NCBI GenBank assembly: GCA_947500005.1
Contig: CANMQJ010000013.1
Span: forward strand, 1-64,000
Length of the DNA: 64,000 nt
Reading direction: 5' to 3'
Source: an uncultured Paracoccaceae bacterium
GTDB taxonomy: Bacteria; Pseudomonadota; Alphaproteobacteria; Rhodobacterales; Rhodobacteraceae
Position numbers and translations under genes: made by a program. Below the pieces are notes generated by a model. It ran no database searches, had not been told where the DNA came from, and was given only the letters and a program-made list of their open reading frames with translations. Shown piece after piece: positions 52,955-60,245 of this stretch (the stretch's first letter is position 1; each line of letters begins with the position of its first letter).

Positions 52955-54771
52955 TCTTCCAGAGCCTCCAGCTCGTCGATCAGGCCCGAGATCATCGACA
53001 GGCCCTTGTCCCAGAATTTCGGGTCCGAGGCGTCGAGGCCGAAGGGAGCCAGAAGTTCCTTGTGGTGCTTCGATCCGCCCGCCTTGAGCATCTCGAAATA
53101 TTTCTCCTCGAAGCCGTCCTCGCCTTCGGCATAGACCGAGTATAGCGCGTTCACGAGCCCGTCGCCGAAGGCATAGGCGTAGACGTAGAAGGGCGAGTGG
53201 ACGAAATGAGGGATATAGGCCCAGAAGGTTTCATAGCCGTCCATGAAGTCGAAGGCGGGGCCGAGGCTTTCGGCCTGCACGGACATCCACAGCGCGTTGA
53301 TGTCGTCGGGGGTCAGCTCGCCGCCGCGCCGCGCCTCGTGCAGCTTGCATTCGAAATCGTAGAAGGCGATCTGGCGGACGACCGTGTTGATCATGTCCTC
53401 GACCTTGCCGGCGAGCAGAACCTTGCGCTGTTCCTTGGTCCCGGCCTTTTCCAGCATCTTGCGGAAGGTCAGCATCTCGCCGAACACCGATGCCGTTTCG
53501 GCCAGCGTGAGGGGCGTCGAGGAGAGCATCTCGCCCTGGCCTGCGGCAAGGACCTGGTGGACGCCGTGGCCCAGCTCATGCGCAAGCGTCATCACGTCGC
53601 GCGGCTTGCCGAGATAGTTGAGCATCACATAGGGGTGCACCTCGGTCACGGTCGGATGCGCGAAGGCGCCCGGCGCCTTGCCGGGCTTCACGCCCGCGTC
53701 GATCCAGCCCTTGGCGAAGAAGGGTTGTGCCAGCTCGCCCATGCGGGGGTCGAAGGCCTCGTAAGCCTCCATCACGGTCCTTTCGGCCTCGTCCCACTTG
53801 ATCGTGCGCGGCTCTTCCAGCGGCAGGGGCGCGTTGCGGTCCCAGACCTGCATCCGGTCGAGGCCCAGCCATTTGCGCTTGAGCTCGTAATAGCGGTGGC
53901 TGAGCTTGGGATAGGCCGCGACCACGGCCTCGCGCAGTGCCTCGACCACCTCGGGCTCGACATCGTTGGACAGGTGCCGGCCGGTCTGGGCGGCGGGCAT
54001 GCCGCGCCAGCGGTCGAGGATCTCCTTCTCCTTGGCCTGCGTGTTGTGGACGCGGGCGAAGGTCCGGACATTCTCGCCGAAGACCTGTGCCAGTTCGCGG
54101 GCGGCGGCCTCGCGCTTGGACCGGTCCTGATCGGTCAGGAAGTTGAGGGTGGTTTCGATGCCCATCTCTTCGCCATCCACCTCGAAGGTCAGGCCGGCGA
54201 TGGTTTCGTCGAAAAGCTTCTCCCAGGCGTCGCCCACGGCGCCCATGTCGTGCAGGAAGCGCTCCAACTCATCCGAGAGCTGGTAGGGTTTCATCGCGCG
54301 GATGCGGCGGAAGACGGGGGCGTAGCGGGCGAGGTCCGCGTTCTCGGCGAAAAGCGATTGCAGGCGCGCCTCGTCGATCCGGTTCAGTTCGAGCGTGAAG
54401 AAGACGAGCGGCGTGGTGTAGATGGTGACCTTTTCCTGCAGGTCCGAGAGGAACTTGGCGCGTTCGGCATCGGTGGTCTGCTGGTAATAGCGCAGGCCCG
54501 CATAGGACATCAGCCGCCCTGCGATGGCCGAGATGCGTTCGTTGCGCAGCACGCAGTCGAGCAGGCCCCTTGCATCGAGATCGGCCAGCTTGCCCTCGTA
54601 ATCGGCGGCGAAGCTGGAGCAGGCTTCCTCGAGCCAGTCGAGATCGCGCTTGAGTTCGGGCGCGTCGGGGGCGGTGTAGAGATCGCTGAGGTCCCATTCG
54701 GGCAGGTCGCCAAGGTTCTTGTTGCCGGAGCCGGCATTGGCGTCGCGCACGGGGAAGGGAAGATCGAGCAT
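52951..54771 (-). CDS. pepF: Oligoendopeptidase F, peptidase family M3
   Basis: 606-residue cytoplasmic zinc peptidase degrading short peptides. The active-site motif is LAHELGHGVHQ (HExxH) near residue 395, with a third ligand Glu in the following helix region (LTLAETASVFGE). The length is typical for PepF. The ATG at 54771 follows AGAGG. The small membrane protein gene overlaps its 3' end. Confidence 0.92.
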   Translation of the reverse strand: MLDLPFPVRDANAGSGNKNLGDLPEWDLSDLYTAPDAPELKRDLDWLEEACSSFAADYEGKLADLDARGLLDCVLRNERISAIAGRLMSYAGLRYYQQTTDAERAKFLSDLQEKVTIYTTPLVFFTLELNRIDEARLQSLFAENADLARYAPVFRRIRAMKPYQLSDELERFLHDMGAVGDAWEKLFDETIAGLTFEVDGEEMGIETTLNFLTDQDRSKREAAARELAQVFGENVRTFARVHNTQAKEKEILDRWRGMPAAQTGRHLSNDVEPEVVEALREAVVAAYPKLSHRYYELKRKWLGLDRMQVWDRNAPLPLEEPRTIKWDEAERTVMEAYEAFDPRMGELAQPFFAKGWIDAGVKPGKAPGAFAHPTVTEVHPYVMLNYLGKPRDVMTLAHELGHGVHQVLAAGQGEMLSSTPLTLAETASVFGEMLTFRKMLEKAGTKEQRKVLLAGKVEDMINTVVRQIAFYDFECKLHEARRGGELTPDDINALWMSVQAESLGPAFDFMDGYETFWAYIPHFVHSPFYVYAYAFGDGLVNALYSVYAEGEDGFEEKYFEMLKAGGSKHHKELLAPFGLDASDPKFWDKGLSMISGLIDELEALEE

Positions 54772-54863
54772 CGGGAAACCTCTTGTTGCGTTGGCCCAGA
54801 CTTAAGCGTCCGGGGCAGGCGGCACAAGCGGGGCGGGGCCGGCGGGTCACGATGGGCGTGAAT

Positions 54864-55601
54864 TTACGTAGGGGCGGGGGCGTCTTCGTTCTGTTCGGGC
54901 TCGACATGGCCACGGCGGGCCAGCATGCGCGCGACCAGAAGGCAGGCCATCGCCCACCCCGCGCCGCCCAGCCAGCCGGCAAGAACGTCGGTGGGCCAGT
55001 GTACGCCCAGGTAGACGCGGCTGACGCCCACCGCGACGGTCACCAGCGTCAGCACGCTCAGCACGTAGATCTTGAGCCGCCGCTGCGGCAGCACGCGGGC
55101 GATGAGCACGCCCAGGGTAAGATAGGTGACCGCAGCCATCATCGAATGGCCCGAGGGGAAGCTGGCGGTGTAGACGATGGATTCATGCGGCACGAGGTCG
55201 GGACGGGGGCGGTCGAAGGCCTGTTTGGCGAAGCTGGAGAGCAGGATGCCGCTGCCGGTGGCCAGGAGCAGGTAGAGCATGGTGCCGAACTGGCGGCGCA
55301 GCAGGAAGAAGCCCGCCGCGGCGATGATCGCGAGGGTAAGGACCACCACCCCGCCAAGCGCGGTCAGGTCGCGGCCGATCTCTTCGAGGTAATGCGGGCC
55401 GATGGGCTCGGACAGATCGCCCGGCGTGCGCAGCAGCAGCAGCAGGTCGCGGTCGAGGCTGCGCGTTTCGCCCTCGAGCACCTCGTCGGCCAGCTCGGCG
55501 AAAGCCCAGAAGGCGAGGACGAGCGTGGTGAGGACGATGAGGGAGGTCAGCTCCACGTTGCGGCGGAGCCAGAGCACGGGGCGGGTCGTTCTAGGGTCCA
55601 T
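54864..55601 (-). CDS. PAP2-family membrane phosphatase
   Basis: 245 residues with about six membrane helices and the three PAP2 motifs: KQAFDRPRP, PSGHS (ASFPSGHSMM) and SRVYLGVHWPTDV. It probably dephosphorylates lipid phosphates such as phosphatidate or undecaprenyl pyrophosphate at the outer face of the inner membrane. The ATG at 55601 is chosen; a clear ribosome-binding site is not seen and the frame is open into the ligase gene. Confidence 0.85.
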   Translation of the reverse strand: MDPRTTRPVLWLRRNVELTSLIVLTTLVLAFWAFAELADEVLEGETRSLDRDLLLLLRTPGDLSEPIGPHYLEEIGRDLTALGGVVVLTLAIIAAAGFFLLRRQFGTMLYLLLATGSGILLSSFAKQAFDRPRPDLVPHESIVYTASFPSGHSMMAAVTYLTLGVLIARVLPQRRLKIYVLSVLTLVTVAVGVSRVYLGVHWPTDVLAGWLGGAGWAMACLLVARMLARRGHVEPEQNEDAPAPT

Positions 55602-55639
55602 GGAGCGGTAACCCGCGAGCCGCTGCGCGGGTTCCGGGG

Positions 55640-57232
55640 TCAGCCATGCGCCTCGAGTATGGCGCGCAGGTCGGCGAGGCTGTTGGCCTCCTGCACGGGC
55701 TTGTCGTGGCGCCAGCGGGACATGCGGGGAAAGCGCAGGGCGAGGCCGGATTTGTGGCGGGGGCTTTCGTGGATACCCTCGAAGGCGATCTCGAAGACAT
55801 GTTCGGGTTTCACCTGCCGGACCGGGCCGAAACGTTGCAGGGTGTTCTTGCGCACCCAAGCGGTGATCTTGCGGAACTCCTCGTCCGTGAGACCGGAATA
55901 GGCCTTGGTGAAGGGGACGAGGTCGTTGCCCTGCCAGACGGCGAAGGTGAAATCGGTGAACAGGTTGGCGCGCCGGCCCGAGCCCTGCTGGGCATAGATC
56001 ATCACCGCGTCGATGGTCAGCGGGTCGAGCTTCCATTTCCACCAGTCGCCTTTCTTGCGCCCCGAGAGGTAGGGGCTGTCGAGCTTTTTCAGCATCAGCC
56101 CCTCGGCCCGGGCGTCGCGGGCGGTGTCGCGGGTATCGGAAAGCGCCTGCCAGTCGGTGAAGGGGATGGTGGGCGAGAGGCGCAGCGGGGCCTCGGGCGG
56201 CAGGTCGGTGAGGATGCTGGCCAGCCGGTCGCGGCGCTGGGCGAAGGGGTGGTCGCGGAGGTCCTGGCCGTGTTCCTCGAGCAGGTCATAGGCGTAGACG
56301 ATGACCGGCGCCTCCTTGAGTAGCGTTTTCGGCACCGTCTTGCGGCCGATGCGCTTTTGCAGGGCGTTGAAGGGCAGCGGCGCCTCGGCATCCCAGGCGA
56401 GGATCTCGCCGTCGATCACGGTGCCGGAGGGCAGGAAGTCGATGGCGCGGGCCAGTTCGGGAAAGCGGTCGGTCATCAGTTCCTCGCCGCGGGACCAGAC
56501 GAAATGTTCGCCCTCGCGCAGGATGAGCTGGCCGCGGATGCCGTCCCATTTCCATTCGGCGTGCCAATCCTCGGGGGGGCCGAGGGATTCGGGCGCGTCC
56601 TCCAGCGGGTAAGCGAGGTAGAAGGGATAGGGGCGCGAGGCGTCGGCGCTGGCATCCTCGGCCTCGATCAGGGTTTCCCAGGTCACGCTGTCGGGCGTCC
56701 AGTCGCCCATCAGGCGGTGCGCCATCTCGGCCTCGTCGCGGCCGGTGGCCTGAGAGAGCGCACGGGTCATCAGTTTCTGGCTGATGCCGATGCGGAAGCC
56801 GCCGGTCAGCAGCTTGTTGAAAAGGAACCGCTCGGTCGGGTCGAGCTGGTCCCAGGCGTCGAGGATGCCGGCTTTGCGCGCCTCCTCGTCGCGGTCGGTG
56901 AGGGCACGCAGATGCGCGATCCAGTCGGAGAGCGTGGCGTCGGTCTGGCGGCTGGCGGGCGGCAGGATCAGCGCGATGGTCTCGGCCAGGTCGCCGACGA
57001 TGGGATAGGCTTCCTCGAACAGCCAGAGCGGCACGCCCGCCTTCTCGGCCGCCCATTCGCGCAGTTTCGTGGTGGTGATTGCACGGCGCGGGCGGCGACC
57101 GGAGAAGAGCGCGACGGTCCAGAGCTTGTCGTCGGGCGGCGCCTCGCGGAAATATTCGGCCAGTGCCGCGACTTTCACGGTGGTTTTCGTCGTCTGGTCG
57201 ATGCGGGCGAAGAGGCGGGCGAAGCGTTTCAT
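55640..57232 (-). CDS. ATP-dependent DNA ligase (ligase-associated repair type)
   Basis: 530 residues. An N-terminal helical domain (about 1-180) is followed by the nucleotidyltransferase core with adenylated Lys in EWKWDGIRG (K228) and motifs SRGEELMTD and VIDGEILAWD. A C-terminal OB domain carries KGDWWKWK. It overlaps the mbl-fold exonuclease gene by 4 bases. This ligase/exonuclease pair normally also has an Lhr-type helicase and a PdeM phosphoesterase; neither is adjacent here. Confidence 0.9.
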   Translation of the reverse strand: MKRFARLFARIDQTTKTTVKVAALAEYFREAPPDDKLWTVALFSGRRPRRAITTTKLREWAAEKAGVPLWLFEEAYPIVGDLAETIALILPPASRQTDATLSDWIAHLRALTDRDEEARKAGILDAWDQLDPTERFLFNKLLTGGFRIGISQKLMTRALSQATGRDEAEMAHRLMGDWTPDSVTWETLIEAEDASADASRPYPFYLAYPLEDAPESLGPPEDWHAEWKWDGIRGQLILREGEHFVWSRGEELMTDRFPELARAIDFLPSGTVIDGEILAWDAEAPLPFNALQKRIGRKTVPKTLLKEAPVIVYAYDLLEEHGQDLRDHPFAQRRDRLASILTDLPPEAPLRLSPTIPFTDWQALSDTRDTARDARAEGLMLKKLDSPYLSGRKKGDWWKWKLDPLTIDAVMIYAQQGSGRRANLFTDFTFAVWQGNDLVPFTKAYSGLTDEEFRKITAWVRKNTLQRFGPVRQVKPEHVFEIAFEGIHESPRHKSGLALRFPRMSRWRHDKPVQEANSLADLRAILEAHG

Positions 57233-58236
57233 TCGCCCTCTCCGTCATCGCCGGTATATTCGGTTTCCACGACGCGGGCCTGGTAGCCCTGGTCGTTCAG
57301 CCAGCGCGTGAAGATGTCCGTGTAACCGTGCGTCACGAATACCTTTTCTGCGCCGGTTTCCTTGATCGCCGCATGCAGCCCGTCCCAATCGGCATGGTCC
57401 GAGATGACGAAACCGCGATCCATCGCCCGCCTGCGGCGGACGCCGCGCAGTTGCATCCAGCCCGAGGCGAAGCCGGTGGAGGCCGGGCCGAAGCGGCGCG
57501 ACCAGGCCGAGCCAACGGCGGAGGGCGGCGCGAGCAGCAGCGCGTCGGGATAGGCCTTGGGGTCGGTGTCGGGGGTGACGGGAACGGTTGGGGGCAGGTC
57601 ATAGCCCTGTTCGTCGCGCAGGATGGCGGTCATCGCCTCGACCGCGCCGTGGGTGAGGATGGGGCCGATCTCGGGGTCGAGAAGGGACAGGAGGCGCTGC
57701 GCCTTGCCCAGCGAATAGGCGCCCAGAACGGGGCGTTTTCCGGCGGCGAGGCTGTCGCGCCACCAGGCGTTCAGTTCGGCTGCGACCTCCTCTTGCGGGC
57801 GCCAGTGGAAGACGGGCAGGCCGAAAGTGCTTTCGGTGATGAAGGCGTGGCAGGCGACCGGCTCGAACGGTTCGGACAGGCCGTCGGGCGTGGTCTTGTA
57901 ATCGCCGGAGACGACCCAGACCTCGCCCGCGACCTCGACCCGGATCTGGGCGGAGCCGGGGACATGGCCTGCGGGGTGGAAGGAAACCGTGGCGTCGCCG
58001 AGCGTGAGCTTGTCGCCGTAAGTCACGGTCTGGACGTCGATTTCGCCAAGGCGGTGGCGCATGGTGGGGGCCGCGCCCTTGGTGCAGAGGTAACGGGCGT
58101 GGCCTGGGCGCGCGTGATCGGCATGGCCGTGGGTGATCAAGGCACGGTCCACCGGGCGCCAGGGATCGATGAAGAAATCCCCGGCGGGGCAATAGAGCCC
58201 CTTTTCGGTGAAGCTGAGGACGGTATCGCGGGCCAT
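57229..58236 (-). CDS. Ligase-associated DNA exonuclease, metallo-beta-lactamase fold
   Basis: 335 residues of the SNM1/CPSF-like beta-lactamase fold: the metal ligands ITHGHADHARPGH near residue 35, VSGDYK, and a late ISDHADWDGL. The family processes DNA ends before sealing by the partner ligase. The coupling overlap with the ligase gene supports a joint repair unit. Cytoplasmic. Confidence 0.87.
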   Translation of the reverse strand: MARDTVLSFTEKGLYCPAGDFFIDPWRPVDRALITHGHADHARPGHARYLCTKGAAPTMRHRLGEIDVQTVTYGDKLTLGDATVSFHPAGHVPGSAQIRVEVAGEVWVVSGDYKTTPDGLSEPFEPVACHAFITESTFGLPVFHWRPQEEVAAELNAWWRDSLAAGKRPVLGAYSLGKAQRLLSLLDPEIGPILTHGAVEAMTAILRDEQGYDLPPTVPVTPDTDPKAYPDALLLAPPSAVGSAWSRRFGPASTGFASGWMQLRGVRRRRAMDRGFVISDHADWDGLHAAIKETGAEKVFVTHGYTDIFTRWLNDQGYQARVVETEYTGDDGEGE

Positions 58237-58272
58237 GACGGTCAGTCTAGCCCAGCGATGCGTTCGGGCAAA

Positions 58273-59247
58273 TCAGGCGCTTACGCGGTCTTCGGCCTGA
58301 CCTGCTTCGCAAAAGAGCTGGTCGATCCGGTCGAAGACGGGGCCGCGTATCTCGGGCGGTTCCATCAGCACCTCGTGCTCGCCCTCGGGGATTTCGACCA
58401 GCTCGCCCTTGGGCCAGTTGGCCATGCGCTGGCGGACGGCCTTGCGGTCGATGATCTTCTCGGCTTTGCCCAGGAAGGTGAGGCAGGGCATGTCCGGCGA
58501 GGGCTGCCCCATGAGGTAGCGGCATTCGCTGAGCGCCTCGCGCAGCCAGATCGTGGTGGGCGCGGCCAGGGCCAGTTCGGAATGCGCGATCAGGTGATCC
58601 TTCATCATCTGCAGCATGTCGGGATCGCGGGTGAGAACGTTGCCCTCGAACGGGGTTTGCGCGACATAGCTGATGAGCGACGTGGTGGGCGGATTACGGT
58701 GGCCCAGCCCGAAGCGGGAGCCCCAATAGGCCGTCACCCAACTGATCGGGCGCATGACGGGGGTGAAGAAGATGCCCCACATCGGGCCGGTGAAGGCGCA
58801 GGCGCGGACGGGAAGCCCCTCCATCACGGCGCGCAGCCCGATGGCGCCGCCCATGGAATGGCCGATCATGTACCACGGGCGCGGCAGGTCGAGCGCCTCG
58901 GCGGCCTGTATCACGGCCTCCACATCCTTCTGGTAGTCGGTGAAATGCACGACATGGCCCACGCGCTCATCCGGGAGAAGGCGGTCGGCCAGCCCCTGGC
59001 CGCGCCAGTCCACGGCGGCGAAGGCATAGCCGCGACCGAGGAACTCGGCGGCGGCATGGCCGTATTTCTCGACATACTCGGTGCGGCCGGGAAACATCAG
59101 CACGGTGCCACGGGCCTCGCCCGTGCCATCCGGCAGCCAGTGGCCAAGGCGGAAGCGGATGCCGTCGGAGGTTTGCAGCCAATGGGCCGCGCCCCCCTTG
59201 GGGACGCCGGCCAGGTCATCGAGGAACGGGGCCGGCGCGAGATCCAT
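58273..59247 (-). CDS. Alpha/beta hydrolase, lysophospholipase-like
   Basis: 324 residues with a serine hydrolase fold: the nucleophile elbow GHSMGGAIG near residue 135, an oxyanion-region MFPGRTEYVEKYG, and late EGEHEVL carrying the probable catalytic His. It resembles PldB-type lysophospholipase/monoglyceride lipase; substrate not determined. Its start overlaps the SCP2 gene stop by one base (TGATG), hinting at a shared lipid role. Confidence 0.83.
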   Translation of the reverse strand: MDLAPAPFLDDLAGVPKGGAAHWLQTSDGIRFRLGHWLPDGTGEARGTVLMFPGRTEYVEKYGHAAAEFLGRGYAFAAVDWRGQGLADRLLPDERVGHVVHFTDYQKDVEAVIQAAEALDLPRPWYMIGHSMGGAIGLRAVMEGLPVRACAFTGPMWGIFFTPVMRPISWVTAYWGSRFGLGHRNPPTTSLISYVAQTPFEGNVLTRDPDMLQMMKDHLIAHSELALAAPTTIWLREALSECRYLMGQPSPDMPCLTFLGKAEKIIDRKAVRQRMANWPKGELVEIPEGEHEVLMEPPEIRGPVFDRIDQLFCEAGQAEDRVSA

Positions 59248-59537
59248 CAGGACAGGACCGAGGCCAGCTTCATCGCCACGCCCATGTCGCCATCGATGCT
59301 GAGCTTGCCGGACATGAAGGCGCCGGTGGGGTTCAGATCGCCGGACATCATCGCCTCGAACGTGTCCTGATCTGCGGTCAGGGTCACGTCGGTCTCTTCA
59401 TCGGCGACGCGGGCGCCCTGGCCGTCGAGCACGATGGTGCCGAGATCGGTGATGACGAACTTTGCGGAATCGCTGAAATCGCTGCCCGCGGTCTTGGAGT
59501 TGAGTTCTGCGGCGGCCTTTTCGAGAGTTTCGCTCAT
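59247..59537 (-). CDS. SCP2 sterol-binding domain protein
   Basis: 96-residue single-domain lipid-binding protein: FVITDLGTIVLDGQGARVAD, then DVTLTADQDTFEAMMSGDLN and AFMSGKLSIDGDMGVAMKL are the SCP2 hallmark. It probably carries fatty-acyl or other lipids. The ATG at 59537 is chosen; the upstream extension is not family-like. It is first of the pair with the hydrolase gene. Confidence 0.88.
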   Translation of the reverse strand: MSETLEKAAAELNSKTAGSDFSDSAKFVITDLGTIVLDGQGARVADEETDVTLTADQDTFEAMMSGDLNPTGAFMSGKLSIDGDMGVAMKLASVLS

Positions 59538-59619
59538 GGTGGTCCCTGTCTCTTTCCTGTGATGTGACGGTATCGCCGCTGGTGTGGACAACGCCGTCGG
59601 CTACGCTACAGTCGTTGTT

Positions 59620-60189
59620 ATGGGCATAGCGGGCTTCAATCTCAAACCTATCGTTGCGGCAGCAGCCGTCCTAGTCATGTTTTCCGGCATTGGTGCCGCG
59701 CAGGAGGCGGATCTGACCGACGAATCCGCACTGCTGGAAAAGCTGGGCGAGGCCGATCCGTCCGAGGCGCGTCGGCTGGACCGGCAATTGCAAGCGCTGT
59801 GGTCGAAATCCGGCTCGCCCTCGGCCGACCTGCTGCTCAAGCGGGGGCGCGAAGCGCTGGAAGAGGACGAGACACGGCTGGCGATCGAACATCTGACGGC
59901 ACTGACCGATCATGCGCCGGATTTCGCCGAAGGCTGGCATGCCCGCGCCTCGGCCTTTTTCGGGTCCGAGCTTTACGGCATGGCGTTGGCCGACCTGGAG
60001 CGCGCGCTGGCCTTGAACCCCAACAACTACAACGCCATCTACGGGCTTGGCCTGATCTTCGAGGCGTTGGACGAGACGGAGCTGGCGTATGATGCCTATC
60101 AGAGAGCGCTGGCTATACATCCGCATCACGAGGAAGTAACCAAGGCCGTGAATCGGCTGGGGCCCCGGGTGGGCGGCCAGTCACTCTGA
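59620..60189 (+). CDS. Secreted TPR-repeat protein
   Basis: 189 residues. A signal peptide (VAAAAVLVMFSGIGAAQEA) is followed by a helical region and TPR units at about 85-185 (DFAEGWHARASAFFGSELYG; ALALNPNNYNAIYGLGLI; AYDAYQRALAIHPHHEE). It is presumably a periplasmic scaffold. The ATG at 59620 is preferred to a GTG at 59584 because it places the signal peptide at the N-terminus. It is transcribed toward the helicase gene. Confidence 0.75.
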   Translation: MGIAGFNLKPIVAAAAVLVMFSGIGAAQEADLTDESALLEKLGEADPSEARRLDRQLQALWSKSGSPSADLLLKRGREALEEDETRLAIEHLTALTDHAPDFAEGWHARASAFFGSELYGMALADLERALALNPNNYNAIYGLGLIFEALDETELAYDAYQRALAIHPHHEEVTKAVNRLGPRVGGQSL

Positions 60190-60245
60190 GATCCCCGGCA
60201 GGCGGGGCAATCCTGAGCGCCCCGAAAACGGGGCAGGGGGCGGAT

